Shown here piece by piece: positions 44,681 to 53,092 of a stretch of DNA of 64,000 nucleotides. The stretch is from Anaerocolumna cellulosilytica (GTDB lineage: Bacteria > Bacillota > Clostridia > Lachnospirales > Lachnospiraceae), in NCBI RefSeq assembly GCF_014218335.1, contig NZ_AP023367.1, forward strand, positions 139,001 through 203,000. The letters run 5' to 3'. The notes beneath the pieces are model-generated. The model worked only from the letters and a program-made list of their open reading frames with translations, had not been told where the DNA came from and did no database searches. Within the stretch, counting starts at the first letter, position 1. Each line of letters opens with the position of its first letter. A program made the position numbers and the translations under genes.

Positions 44681-44709
44681 ATTATAGCATAGGCTAGGTG
44701 ATTCAGCAA
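44681..44709 (-). promoter_or_regulatory. putative promoter of the endonuclease gene
   Basis: Minus strand: TTGCTG (44709-44704), 17-base spacer, TATAAT (44686-44681). Its transcript would run left across the methyltransferase promoter before reaching the endonuclease start at 44593. Confidence 0.55.
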
Positions 44710-44744
44710 TCAATTCCATAGCCTTGAGTATAGGAGGCATTTTT

Positions 44745-45941
44745 ATGGAAAAAAAAGTTTGCGAGTTATTTGCTGGTGTTGGAGGTTTTCGACTCGGACT
44801 AGAACGATCTTCCCCTGATTGGAATACGGTATGGTTTTCACAATGGGAGCCAAACAAATCAAAGCAGTGGGCGCACCAATGCTATGTTTCACATTGGGGA
44901 GACATTAACGAGTATACAGGTATAGATATATCCCTCGTTCCCAAAGAATCCATACCAAATCATAATCTTTTAGTAGGAGGTTTTCCTTGCCAGGATTATT
45001 CTGTAGCAAGACCCTTACCTGGCAGCAACGGACTCGAAGGAAAAAAAGGTGTGCTTTGGTGGCAAATACGAGATGTATTAATTGAAAAGAAAAGCCCCTT
45101 TGTCCTCTTGGAAAATGTAGATCGTTTGCTAAAATCGCCTGCTTCTCAGCGCGGAAGAGATTTTGGAGTGATGTTGGCATGCCTCGCTGACTTAGGATAC
45201 TCCGTCGAATGGAGAGTCATCAATGCTGCAGAGTATGGTGCGGGTCAACGTAGGCGTCGTATCTTTATCTTTGCATATCAAAATAACACCAATTATGCAA
45301 AGCGAATCATGGATGAACCTATCAATCTTATTACAAGCTCGGGTTTCTTTGCAACCACATTCCCAGTCGAATCAAATCTGGATATGAACACGGTAGCTTT
45401 GGATTATGGAAATCTTCCGGAACTCTCTGCTACATTTTCGTTTAATTTTGATAGTGCTGGTTATATGAGAGACGGAGTAGTGTACACAAGTCGTGTTACA
45501 CCTGTTTATGAAGAACCTATGCCACTAAGAAATCTGTTAGAACGAGATGTGGCTGATAAGTATTACCTTCGTGATAGATTAGATAAGTGGACATATCTCA
45601 AAGGTCCCAAAAAATTGAAACGAACCAGTAAAGATGGGTACGAATATGTTTTTTCAGAAGGTGGGATTGCTTTCCCAGACCCAATTGACTTACCAGCACG
45701 AACAATGTTAACATCAGAGTCTTCGGTAAATAGAAGTACGCATGTGATTTGTGATCCCCAAACAAAGGAACTTCGCTTGATTACTCCGATTGAAGCAGAA
45801 AGAATCCAGGGTTTTGAAGATAACTGGACAAATACGGGCATGCCAGAAAAGTTCCGCTATTTTACTATGGGTAATGCTTTGGTTGTTCCAATGGTTACGC
45901 GTATGGGAAGAACTCTGAAACAAATATTTGATAACGAATGA
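44745..45941 (+). CDS. DNA (cytosine-5) methyltransferase, M.Sau3AI-like
   Basis: 398 residues. C5-methyltransferase motifs in order: FAGVGGFRLGLE (I), GGFPCQDYSVAR with the catalytic Cys (IV), LLENVDRLLKSP (VI), AGQRRRRIFIF (VIII) and MGNALVVP (X). High similarity as recalled to M.Sau3AI, including the SEGGIAFPDPIDLPARTMLTSE region that should hold the target-recognition domain. It would protect GATC sites by methylating the C. The ATG at 44745 has AGGAGG 8 bases upstream; the TTG at 44724 is before that site. Confidence 0.94.
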   Translation: MEKKVCELFAGVGGFRLGLERSSPDWNTVWFSQWEPNKSKQWAHQCYVSHWGDINEYTGIDISLVPKESIPNHNLLVGGFPCQDYSVARPLPGSNGLEGKKGVLWWQIRDVLIEKKSPFVLLENVDRLLKSPASQRGRDFGVMLACLADLGYSVEWRVINAAEYGAGQRRRRIFIFAYQNNTNYAKRIMDEPINLITSSGFFATTFPVESNLDMNTVALDYGNLPELSATFSFNFDSAGYMRDGVVYTSRVTPVYEEPMPLRNLLERDVADKYYLRDRLDKWTYLKGPKKLKRTSKDGYEYVFSEGGIAFPDPIDLPARTMLTSESSVNRSTHVICDPQTKELRLITPIEAERIQGFEDNWTNTGMPEKFRYFTMGNALVVPMVTRMGRTLKQIFDNE

Positions 45942-45978
45942 CAGAACAGCAGGACGAAAATCCTGTTGTTTTGTCATT
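45937..45978 (+). terminator. terminator overlapping the methyltransferase stop
   Basis: 18-bp stem (45937-45954 with 45961-45978, two G-U pairs) with a 6-base CGAAAA loop; the 5' arm includes the stop codon. The 3' arm itself is T-rich. Confidence 0.8.
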
Positions 45979-46209
45979 TATGGAACAATTTATGCAGAAA
46001 TAAAATAAGTCCAGGAGCATACTTTACTCTGGAATTTGCCTTTCTTTTGCCTGACTTGAGGAATTTGTGGAACGAATAAGGCAAAAGGTTGTTTCTAATC
46101 AAATAAATTGCATATTCTTAAAATTGTAAAATTTATCTAATTATTATTGAAGTTTACATAAAATGGATATAAAATTATGTTTAAAATAATTTAAAGAGAG
46201 GGTATATAT

Positions 46210-46620
46210 ATGAAGAAATTATTATCACTTGTCATTATTGTATCATTGTTCTTTACCAGCATCCCAGTTAACGCTTCAGTAGTGAACGATAACAAGAATT
46301 ATCAGATTACAAAAGATACTGACGATTGCAAAATTGTTACTAGTAAAACAGCAGACAGTACATTCGTTTTTACTCATGATAAAAAAACAAATGAAATAAC
46401 TTTCTCAGTTTATTCAAATACGAATGATGAACTGATTAGTAGCCAAACCGTAGATATTGACGATTTTGCATTATATGAGACTGAATCTGGAAAATCAGTA
46501 TTAGCAGCAAATACATACCAGAATACCTTTTCAAATTCTGTAGGCCTAGGTTTTCAACTTGATTCTCAATGTAATATAGCAGCGGCAAATTATTGGGATA
46601 CATTCTACCATAAGCACTAA
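46210..46620 (+). CDS. small secreted protein of unknown function, bacteriocin-like
   Basis: 136 residues. Signal peptide at about 1-22 (LLSLVIIVSLFFTSIPVNAS). The mature part (about 114 residues) starts with beta-type segments (STFVFTHDKKTNEITFSVYS) and ends with a Gly/Asn/aromatic-rich tail (NSVGLGFQLDSQ to WDTFYHKH) with only two Cys. A three-span membrane protein gene follows after a hairpin. Secreted protein plus small membrane protein is the layout of bacteriocin and immunity pairs; I infer this only from layout and do not recognise the family. AGAGAGG lies before the ATG. Confidence 0.6.
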   Translation: MKKLLSLVIIVSLFFTSIPVNASVVNDNKNYQITKDTDDCKIVTSKTADSTFVFTHDKKTNEITFSVYSNTNDELISSQTVDIDDFALYETESGKSVLAANTYQNTFSNSVGLGFQLDSQCNIAAANYWDTFYHKH

Positions 46621-46628
46621 TTGTTTTC

Positions 46629-46655
46629 CCCCTGCCATGGATATAATGGCAGGGG
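46629..46655 (+). terminator. hairpin between the secreted and the membrane protein genes
   Basis: CCCCTGCCAT (46629-46638) pairs perfectly with ATGGCAGGGG (46646-46655), 7-base loop. The next bases (AGATTATTT) are a poor T-tract; it would act as a partial terminator that lowers expression of the second gene. Confidence 0.6.
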
Positions 46656-46680
46656 AGATTATTTGAAGGAGAGTAATAAA

Positions 46681-46971
46681 ATGCCATCTAAGGTTAAGAC
46701 TTCTATTATGCTAATATTATATTGTATATCACTTGCTATTATAGCGATATTATTCATAAGTGTCAAAACAGCTTCTAGTCTCTTTGTCAAAAGCTATTCT
46801 TATGTCTTTCTATTTTTATTTGCATCTGTATTCCTTTCATTGGTATCATTTCTAAAAGGTTTATGGTCGAAAGAAAAAAATAAAAATATTAATAAAATTT
46901 TGAATATAATGTCTATATTACTATCTTGTATTGGATTGGTTATTACTATAATAAATTTGATAAGTGTCTAA
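46681..46971 (+). CDS. small three-span membrane protein, possible immunity protein
   Basis: 96 residues with three membrane spans (about 9-29, 40-60 and 71-94). AAGGAG 9 bases before the ATG at 46681; an upstream in-frame extension to 46621 would cross the hairpin and is rejected. Function unknown; position after a secreted-protein gene suggests self-protection or a linked membrane role. Confidence 0.6.
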   Translation: MPSKVKTSIMLILYCISLAIIAILFISVKTASSLFVKSYSYVFLFLFASVFLSLVSFLKGLWSKEKNKNINKILNIMSILLSCIGLVITIINLISV

Positions 46972-47316
46972 AACCAGTTGTATCTATGCGATGCAAGGGC
47001 ATCCATATGACACAATTATGAAGTCCGCCCGCAGATAAATCTTCCGGCTGCATATTTCACCTTTAAATAGCATTAATATCTGTTGGACAAAATCAGTTTG
47101 CTATTTAACATATAAGATCTTCATTGACGAATTAGCATTTATTGTTAATTACAAACCTCGCCTCATTTTTATAAAGATTATATATACCGGCCATATACAT
47201 TATTGACTCAGTTTTGGGCTTAAAATATATTTTATGTTATTTGAATTCCAATCATAAAAACCATGGCTGGTATGATACATCTCCTTTAAGTTAAAAACCC
47301 CCTTTTAGAATATTTG
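46972..47316. other. intergenic region, no clear gene
   Basis: No supported gene. A 35-codon minus-strand frame with a ribosome site (start near 47062, AAGGTGAAATATG) runs back over the end of the membrane-protein gene; I see no evidence that it is used. Confidence 0.3.
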
Positions 47317-47599
47317 TTACAAGTTTATTACCATTATAGCAGAGGAACAAAAACAGCAGGTTGGATGTCTTCTTGATATTAAATATGTTAAACGATTCTT
47401 CACTCTAGATGAGATTGGGAACCCACCAAGAGAATTAACCAAAATCGTGAAATGTGCAAAATACTTTTCCTATTGGGAATTTGATAATAAAGAGAATTAT
47501 GGAAAAGCAATTGATCGGTTCTTTAAAGCATATGGAAAAGAAGTACAAAAGCTATTGATTATGCCTTTTGATATAAATTGTGGTAATTCTGTATATTAA
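47317..47599 (+). pseudogene. 3' fragment of an unknown gene
   Basis: An open frame of about 94 codons with protein-like composition (for example GNPPRELTKIVKCAKYFSYW and AIDRFFKAYGKEVQKLLIMP), running from a TAG to a natural TAA, but with no ATG, GTG or TTG start with a ribosome site at its beginning. It looks like the C-terminal remnant of a larger soluble protein that lost its 5' part. Family not recognised. Confidence 0.4.
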
Positions 47600-47765
47600 A
47601 GTTGCTTTTGCTAGTATAAGATATTAATTTATTGTAGCAGTAAAATCTGGTTCACAGTGTATTTTGCGAGCCAGATTTACGAATGAGATTATTATTTTTG
47701 GTGTATACTTTCTTATAATGTGATTGTGTCAGATTACTGATTTCAGAATAATATTACTACTTACA

Positions 47766-47773
47766 TTGGAATC
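47766..47773 (+). repeat. target-site duplication, left copy
   Basis: TTGGAATC directly before the left end of the insertion sequence; identical to 49261-49268. Confidence 0.9.
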
Positions 47774-49260
47774 GAGACTGTGAAATAAAGTCTGTAAAAT
47801 AAGTATTTCGATTAGGCTTTCTATGATAAAATAAATATATTATAGGAGGCCTTTAATTATGGCAAAAAAACGTGAACCGGTCAGAATGACCGAAGGAAAG
47901 AAAAACATCATCGCTGCTCTTTTACAGGAATACGACATCCAGTCTGCTGAAGATATCCAGGATGCACTTAAAGACCTGTTGGGTGGCACAATCAAGGAAA
48001 TGCTTGAAGTAGAAATGGACGATCATCTGGGCTATGTTCCATATGAAAGATCCGAAAACCAGAACTCTCGAAACGGTTATAAACAAAAGCAGATCAGAAG
48101 TAAATACGGCGAAGCAACAATTAATGTCCCTCAGGACCGAGAAAGTTCTTTTGAACCTAAGGTAGTTAAGAAAAGGCAGAAAGATATATCGGCGATCGAT
48201 GACAAGATTATATCCATGTATGCCAAAGGAATGACAACACGTCAGATTTCTGAAACTATCGAGGATATCTACGGATTCGAAGTCAGCGAAGGCATGGTAT
48301 CAGACATAACCGACAAACTTCTCCCGGAGATTGAACAGTGGCAGAACCGTCCTCTCTCAAGCATTTATCCTATCGTATTCATCGATGCAGTACATTTCTC
48401 AGTAAGGGACAACAGCATCATCAAGAAGCTGGCTGCATACATAATCCTTGGTATAAATGAAGAAGGCAGAAAAGAGGTATTATCGATACAGGTAGGTGCC
48501 AATGAGAGCAGTAAATACTGGCTCAGTATCCTTAACGAGCTTAAAAACCGAGGTGTACAGGATATACTCATTCTTTGCGCAGACGGGCTGACTGGCATCA
48601 AGGAATCCATAGCAGTGGCCTTCCCCAACACGGAATACCAACGCTGCATCGTACATCAGGTGAGAAATACCTTGAAATACGTAGCTGACAAGGACAAGAA
48701 GGAATTCGCAACTGACCTGAAGAAAATTTACCATGCAGCTTCAGAAGAAGCCGGACTTACCCGACTGGATGAAGTTTGCACCAAATGGGATGACCGCTAT
48801 CCGAATGCAATGAAAAGCTGGCATAAGAACTGGGATGTAATCAGTCCTATTTTCAAGTTCTCTGCCGAAGTCAGGAAGGTCATTTATACTACAAATGCAA
48901 TCGAAAGTCTAAATAGTACATACCGTAAACTCAACCGTCAGAGGAGCGTCTTCCCGAGCGACACATCACTTCTGAAAGCCCTTTACCTAGCTACATTTGA
49001 GGCAACAAAGAAATGGACCATGTCTCTCAGAAATTGGGGTAAGGTATATGGTGAACTTTCTATCATGTACGAGGGAAGGCTCCCGATTTAATCTGAGAAT
49101 GAAATGAGCACGTCAGGAATCTCTGGTATACAGAGTTTTCTTGACATGCTCTTTGTTATTGTTTATAGTGTATCCAAGGATTGGACTGTACAGAAACAGC
49201 CTCATGATCCTTAATCTAATTATCATAGAAAGTCATTTACAGACTTTTCTTCACACACTC
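47774..49260 (+). mobile_element. complete IS256-family insertion sequence, 1487 bp
   Basis: Ends are imperfect inverted repeats beginning GAG: left 47774-47798 and right 49260-49236 match at 21 of 25 positions, sharing AAAGTCTGTAAA. A second, inner inverted repeat of 13 bp (47817-47829 and 49220-49232, CTTTCTATGATAA) is also present. It is flanked by an 8-bp direct repeat, the size expected for IS256-type transposition, and carries one intact transposase gene. The sequence is visibly richer in G+C than its surroundings. It appears whole and probably still mobile. Confidence 0.95.
47859..49091 (+). CDS. IS256-family transposase
   Basis: 410 residues, normal for the family. The DDE catalytic triad is Asp176 (FIDAVHFS), Asp242 (LCADGLTGI) and Glu349 (NAIESLNS), with the Cys/His region CIVHQVRNTLKYV between. 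Other hallmarks: GYKQKQIRSKYGEATINVPQDR and GMTTRQISETIEDIYG. AGGAGG before the ATG. Catalyses copy-out type movement of the element that carries it. Confidence 0.97.
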   Translation: MAKKREPVRMTEGKKNIIAALLQEYDIQSAEDIQDALKDLLGGTIKEMLEVEMDDHLGYVPYERSENQNSRNGYKQKQIRSKYGEATINVPQDRESSFEPKVVKKRQKDISAIDDKIISMYAKGMTTRQISETIEDIYGFEVSEGMVSDITDKLLPEIEQWQNRPLSSIYPIVFIDAVHFSVRDNSIIKKLAAYIILGINEEGRKEVLSIQVGANESSKYWLSILNELKNRGVQDILILCADGLTGIKESIAVAFPNTEYQRCIVHQVRNTLKYVADKDKKEFATDLKKIYHAASEEAGLTRLDEVCTKWDDRYPNAMKSWHKNWDVISPIFKFSAEVRKVIYTTNAIESLNSTYRKLNRQRSVFPSDTSLLKALYLATFEATKKWTMSLRNWGKVYGELSIMYEGRLPI

Positions 49261-49268
49261 TTGGAATC
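49261..49268 (+). repeat. target-site duplication, right copy
   Basis: TTGGAATC immediately after the right end of the insertion sequence. Its last two bases form part of the stop codon of the minus-strand gene at 49267-49584, which the insertion left intact. Confidence 0.9.
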
Positions 49269-49584
49269 AAATATAGTCATAAACGTAACTCTTGAGTAGC
49301 TCAACCAATTCTCTGTCCATAAAATCATAATCATCGTTGATATAAAGACAAACTACCTTTTTATCTACAATTACATCGGAATATATATCCTTTATTCTTC
49401 TGAAATGCTTTTTTTCCATACAAAATATGATTTCAGCCCATCCAAGAAGCCCACCCGTAACCTTAGTCCGAGAATTCGATTCTGTTCCTGCTGACCGTGC
49501 TTCGTGCCCATTATACCCATCGAATATTTTTTCGGCTGTCAAGCTACGTCGTTTATTTTGACTACACAAAAAAAGTAACTTCAT
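49267..49584 (-). CDS. low-molecular-weight tyrosine phosphatase-like protein
   Basis: 105 residues. N-terminal phosphate-binding loop C(X)5R with Cys7 and Arg13 (LCSQNKRRSLTAEK), as in arsenate-reductase and LMW phosphatase folds; a later INDDYDFMD segment could supply the Asp. Shorter than standard LMW phosphatases (about 150), matching a small bacterial subfamily often found in accessory DNA. The insertion sequence lies immediately after its stop codon without breaking it. Substrate unknown. Confidence 0.7.
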   Translation of the reverse strand: MKLLFLCSQNKRRSLTAEKIFDGYNGHEARSAGTESNSRTKVTGGLLGWAEIIFCMEKKHFRRIKDIYSDVIVDKKVVCLYINDDYDFMDRELVELLKSYVYDYI

Positions 49585-49745
49585 TTTTTCTACCTTCTAT
49601 CTTAATTTTCAACTTTAGTCCTGCAAACTGGAATTGGTCTGTAAATTTAAAATTTGTATTTACATAATCACTCCTTTACAGACTTCTCAATACATTTCTG
49701 GTATATCTGGCCAATTACAAAATCCTTTATCTTCATTACAATATT

Positions 49746-50000
49746 TCATTGCTCTCGCCAATACACTCCCATGAGATATTTCACCTGTGAGTAACAGATT
49801 CTCCGTAACCTTACACCAATATGGTCACATCTTCTTTCTTGCGTGTCACACATATATAATAGAATTTCATCAATATACTTTCGAAGTCTTTCAATGCGAT
49901 TTTCCAAGTCTTCAGTATGTCCATTATTAAAATACTTTTGTATATTTTCAAAATAGTTATCAATGTTTCCTCCACCCACTAAAATAATTTTAGATAGCAT
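49746..50000 (-). CDS. small hypothetical protein, possibly frameshifted
   Basis: 84 residues, mostly charged helix (ENRIERLRKYIDEILLYMC). A weak GAAAG site precedes the ATG. After the stop, the next frame over stays open for 22 more codons from a position just before the stop (MKYCNEDKGFCNWPDIPEMY, ending near 49690), so a single-base change may have split a longer gene. No family recognised. Confidence 0.4.
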   Translation of the reverse strand: MLSKIILVGGGNIDNYFENIQKYFNNGHTEDLENRIERLRKYIDEILLYMCDTQERRCDHIGVRLRRICYSQVKYLMGVYWREQ

Positions 50001-50123
50001 CTTTCAATTCCATGGTACATTGTTTAGAGCTGTAAGGCTCTAGTGGATGAAATATTTTAGGAAAGTGGTCTTGAGCAATATAAGAAATTTAGAATTCCTA
50101 AAAATATTAAACAGTACCTTTAA

Positions 50124-50459
50124 CTATATAATAGAAATTATCTTTAAAATCTTTAACTTCTTTTCATCATCACAGCCTTTTAAAGTTCTGAGTATTTCAT
50201 TATCCAGTGCCAAAGAAGAATTATTATATTGCTCTGATAAAAGATAATCAATACTAGTGTTAAGAGCATTTGCTATAGCAAGTAAAATATTTAATGAAAC
50301 TTTGGTATGATTGTTCTCAATATTGGATATATGAGAGATATTGCATCCTACATAATCTGCAATATTTTCTTGAGTTAAATTTTTACTTAAACGGACTTCT
50401 TTTATTCGATGACCTAATTTTTTATAGTCGATATTATTTTTCTCGAATGAGTTATTCAA
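50124..50459 (-). CDS. XRE-family regulator, tandem copy 1
   Basis: 111 residues from a TTG start at 50459, chosen because GAGAGGGG lies 7 bases upstream; the in-frame ATG at 50531 has none. Helix-turn-helix at about 15-70 (NLTQENIADYVGCNISHISNIENNHTK), then a short C-terminal tail. It is a close paralogue of the gene at 50629-50973, about 170 bases away on the same strand. Single-domain XRE proteins of this size act as repressors of nearby accessory genes. Confidence 0.8.
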   Translation of the reverse strand: MNNSFEKNNIDYKKLGHRIKEVRLSKNLTQENIADYVGCNISHISNIENNHTKVSLNILLAIANALNTSIDYLLSEQYNNSSLALDNEILRTLKGCDDEKKLKILKIISII

Positions 50460-50584
50460 AGTTAATCCCCTCTCAAATTTGTCTATATAAATATGTATAT
50501 ATACTGATTCTAAATATACTAAGTGAGACATGGAATAATCTGTATAAGTTAATAATACTTATATAGGCAAAAGGGAGATAGGCA

Positions 50585-50619
50585 GCAAACCTTATAGAAC
50601 TGTAATCCATAAGGCTTGC
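50585..50619 (-). terminator. hairpin between the two XRE genes
   Basis: 11-bp stem (50585-50595 with 50609-50619; one pair is G-U only when read on the minus strand), 13-base loop. It would end the leftward transcript of the second XRE gene. Confidence 0.5.
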
Positions 50620-50628
50620 CTTCTTTAA

Positions 50629-50973
50629 TTAAAGAATTGAGATAATTTTCAAGATACTTAACTTCTTTTCATTATCAAAGTCTTTTAATGCTTTTATTAT
50701 AGCATTATCTAGTGCTAAAGAAGAATTATCATATTGCTCATATAAAAGATAATCGATACTTGTATTTAGAGCATTAGCAATTGCTAATAAAACATTTAGA
50801 GAGACTTTAGTATGGTTATTCTCAATATTAGAAATATGTGAAACGTTACATCCTACATAATCTGCAATATTTTCTTGAGTTAAATTTTTATTTAAACGTG
50901 CTTTTTTTATACGAAATCCTAACTTTTCGTAGTTAATAATATGTTTATTATTGTCGTTTTTCAACAAGAACAC
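50629..50973 (-). CDS. XRE-family regulator, tandem copy 2
   Basis: 114 residues. Helix-turn-helix NLTQENIADYVGCNVSHISNIE is nearly identical to copy 1, and so is the following VSLNVLLAIANALNTSIDYLL; the ends differ more. Start ATG with AGAGGTG nearby. Divergent from the DUF6809-like gene, whose promoter it may control. Confidence 0.82.
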   Translation of the reverse strand: MFLLKNDNNKHIINYEKLGFRIKKARLNKNLTQENIADYVGCNVSHISNIENNHTKVSLNVLLAIANALNTSIDYLLYEQYDNSSLALDNAIIKALKDFDNEKKLSILKIISIL

Positions 50974-51169
50974 CTCTTTTATTTGTCTGTGTAAATATAT
51001 TTATATTCTAATTGTAAAGGTAATCGGTTTGTGTTAGAATAATCTATACAAGTAAAAAGTATACACACAGGCAAAAATAAATAGCAGATTTTAAATATGT
51101 CTAGTTTATCGCAGACAACAAGGTAACAAATGTATGAAAATAATTTATAAAAAATGTGGGAGTGAGAGT

Positions 51170-51436
51170 ATGAAATCATTGATTAAAACAATTTATTATG
51201 GAACTTTAAATCCTGATGATAAAGTCTTGAAAGAGGATGAAGAATATCAGAAATTGAGTGAGCAAATTCTGATTATAATGGAAAAGTTAAAAAAAGAGTC
51301 TAGTAATGAAAATTTTAAGAGCATTACAGAGTTAATGGAAATAACGATAGAATCAAATTCATTAGAATCTGAAAATGCCTTTTTGCATGGATTTAGATAT
51401 GGGGCACTTATAATGATGGAAATTTTATCAGATTAA
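51170..51436 (+). CDS. DUF6809-like small protein
   Basis: 88 residues from ATG 51170 (GGGAG about 8 bases before). Starts MKSLIKTIYYGTLNPDDKV and ends with HGFRYGALIMMEIL, the pattern of small DUF6809-type proteins common in clostridial mobile DNA, often beside XRE regulators as here. No known function. An in-frame ATG 12 codons earlier has no ribosome site. Confidence 0.6.
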   Translation: MKSLIKTIYYGTLNPDDKVLKEDEEYQKLSEQILIIMEKLKKESSNENFKSITELMEITIESNSLESENAFLHGFRYGALIMMEILSD

Positions 51437-51558
51437 GTAAACGTTATTTTATGAAGTTATACAAAAGATGAATTATATGTAATTAATAATTTCCTTGAGG
51501 ATTTACTAAATAAGTTACAAATAAGAAGATATTCAATGAATGCCTGCTATAAAAAAAA

Positions 51559-51586
51559 CTGCTGTCTAGAAAGTGAAAGACAGCAG
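51559..51586. terminator. bidirectional terminator
   Basis: CTGCTGTC (51559-51566) pairs with GACAGCAG (51579-51586); CTTTTTGT follows on the plus strand and a run of eight T on the minus strand. Placed between two convergent genes. Confidence 0.85.
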
Positions 51587-51634
51587 CTTTTTGTGGATAT
51601 TATTTTTTGTAAAGTACTATTTTGACTAAATCAG

Positions 51635-52375
51635 TTATTTATCATTTGAGAATTTTTGCTCCTTCATAGTAGGATAAACTTCCGGATAATATACATACTG
51701 GTAGATGCCGGAGGTTAGTTTGCTCCAGTTACCCTCCTGCTCCCTGCCGATTTCTTTTAAATAGCCTTTCATCTCTGTATCATATTGCTCGATAGCTTTT
51801 TCTAAGCCTTCTGTATGGTAGGATTCCTCGTGTTTAAAGGTTTCAAAAGGAAGTCTTGGTTTCTTATGAGAATTATCTTTTGGATATCCTACGGCAAGAC
51901 CCACAGCCGGATACACATATTCAGGAAGATTTAACAGCTTAATTAATTCTCCGGGGTTTTTTCGCACACCACCGATGGGAACGATACCAAGACCCAGGGA
52001 TTCGGCAGAGATGATGGCAGCTGCCATTGCTAAGCCAGAATCAAAGGTTCCAACCATAGTGCCTTCCACACTCTCATGGATTACTTGTGTTAATCCGTTT
52101 TTCTTGGCCGCCAGATGCGTTTTATAAAAATCCAGAACATAGATTAGAAATACCGGGGCATCTTCAACCCATTGCTGACCACCTGCCAGATGGGCAATTT
52201 TAGCTTTGGTTTCTTTATCTCTTATTACAATGACTGAGGTTTGCTGTCCGTTAATAGAACTTGGCATAGCTTGAGATGACTTTAATATTTCATCAATGAT
52301 TTCATTATCAATATCTTTATCAAGAAAACTACGTATAGACCTATGATTTTGAATTAATTGTATCGTTTCGTTCAT
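51635..52375 (-). CDS. NfsA-like flavin nitroreductase
   Basis: 246 residues. The nitroreductase fold is shown by the FMN-binding start NHRSIRSFLDK, SSQAMPSSINGQQTSVIVI, and the GLGIVPIGGVRKNP segment typical of the NfsA/FRP group of NAD(P)H:flavin or nitro-compound reductases. It reduces nitro compounds or free flavin using FMN. It looks like an ordinary chromosomal gene that borders the phage-derived module. The ribosome site is weak. Confidence 0.9.
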   Translation of the reverse strand: MNETIQLIQNHRSIRSFLDKDIDNEIIDEILKSSQAMPSSINGQQTSVIVIRDKETKAKIAHLAGGQQWVEDAPVFLIYVLDFYKTHLAAKKNGLTQVIHESVEGTMVGTFDSGLAMAAAIISAESLGLGIVPIGGVRKNPGELIKLLNLPEYVYPAVGLAVGYPKDNSHKKPRLPFETFKHEESYHTEGLEKAIEQYDTEMKGYLKEIGREQEGNWSKLTSGIYQYVYYPEVYPTMKEQKFSNDK

Positions 52376-52616
52376 ACTTCATACCTATTACATACCGCTG
52401 GCACTGTCTGCGGTACAGCCACAAATAAAAGCGGTTGAAAGTATCTCTAAGTGGCATTCCCTTCTTTTTTATTTTCTTTCAACCTATCGACAGGATTCTA
52501 AAGATTGCATTTAATTAAATTGAGTACAATTTATAATAATTGTATTAGATTCCCCTTAATTTGTCAATAGTATTATGCCCATTTTTAAAGATAGTTTATG
52601 TTTTTCGTATGATTTC

Positions 52617-53078
52617 CTAGTCCAGCTTTTTTAAAACACCAAGACATGGTGTAAAATAAATGATATATTTCTGAAAGGATACATACGTACCGTATTTATT
52701 CTCATAAGCGGTAAGTGCTTCTTTTAAATATTCTTCTGTTACTTCAAGATACTCAGCCATGGAGTAAAGGCTTGTACAACCGGCTTCGTAACTGTCAACA
52801 ATTCCTTTTAGACCTACTTGTATATCGTATGCAACCAGACGGGCTCTGTATTCCTGCTTTCGGTTGGCGTCAATATTTTGATCCAGTATATTTCCAACAG
52901 AGGTTAAGTGATGACCGATTTCTTCTGCCAGTACACAGCCTTTCTCCACGTTGGTTAAATTCTTATCGATAGCGATACAGCCGTCTACATATAACCCTTT
53001 TAACCCATTAACCTGGTATAAATCCATTTCTTTTACAAACAGATAGTCATGCTGCTTCTGTAAGTCTTCGTATGTCAT
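52617..53078 (-). CDS. ImmA/IrrE-type metallopeptidase
   Basis: 153 residues. Zinc motif EEIGHH (52-57), the form common in phage-linked ImmA proteins. Known: ImmA cuts or inactivates the partner repressor (ImmR) after DNA damage or a peptide signal, turning on the element. Its gene follows the repressor gene by 14 bases, and an AGGGGAG site precedes the ATG, so both are made together and would form the release switch for the tail operon. Confidence 0.88.
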   Translation of the reverse strand: MTYEDLQKQHDYLFVKEMDLYQVNGLKGLYVDGCIAIDKNLTNVEKGCVLAEEIGHHLTSVGNILDQNIDANRKQEYRARLVAYDIQVGLKGIVDSYEAGCTSLYSMAEYLEVTEEYLKEALTAYENKYGTYVSFQKYIIYFTPCLGVLKKLD

Positions 53079-53092
53079 TTACATCTCCCCTT

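Noticed and set aside
42941-51436. CRISPR array or tRNA-type attachment site in the accessory region
   Set aside because: No regularly spaced repeats and no tRNA gene or direct repeat pair that would mark an integrated element were seen.
52433-52487. Inverted repeat GGTTGAAAG/CTTTCAACC upstream of the nitroreductase gene
   Set aside because: Arms of 9 bp are separated by 37 bases and do not overlap a promoter I can define; could be chance.
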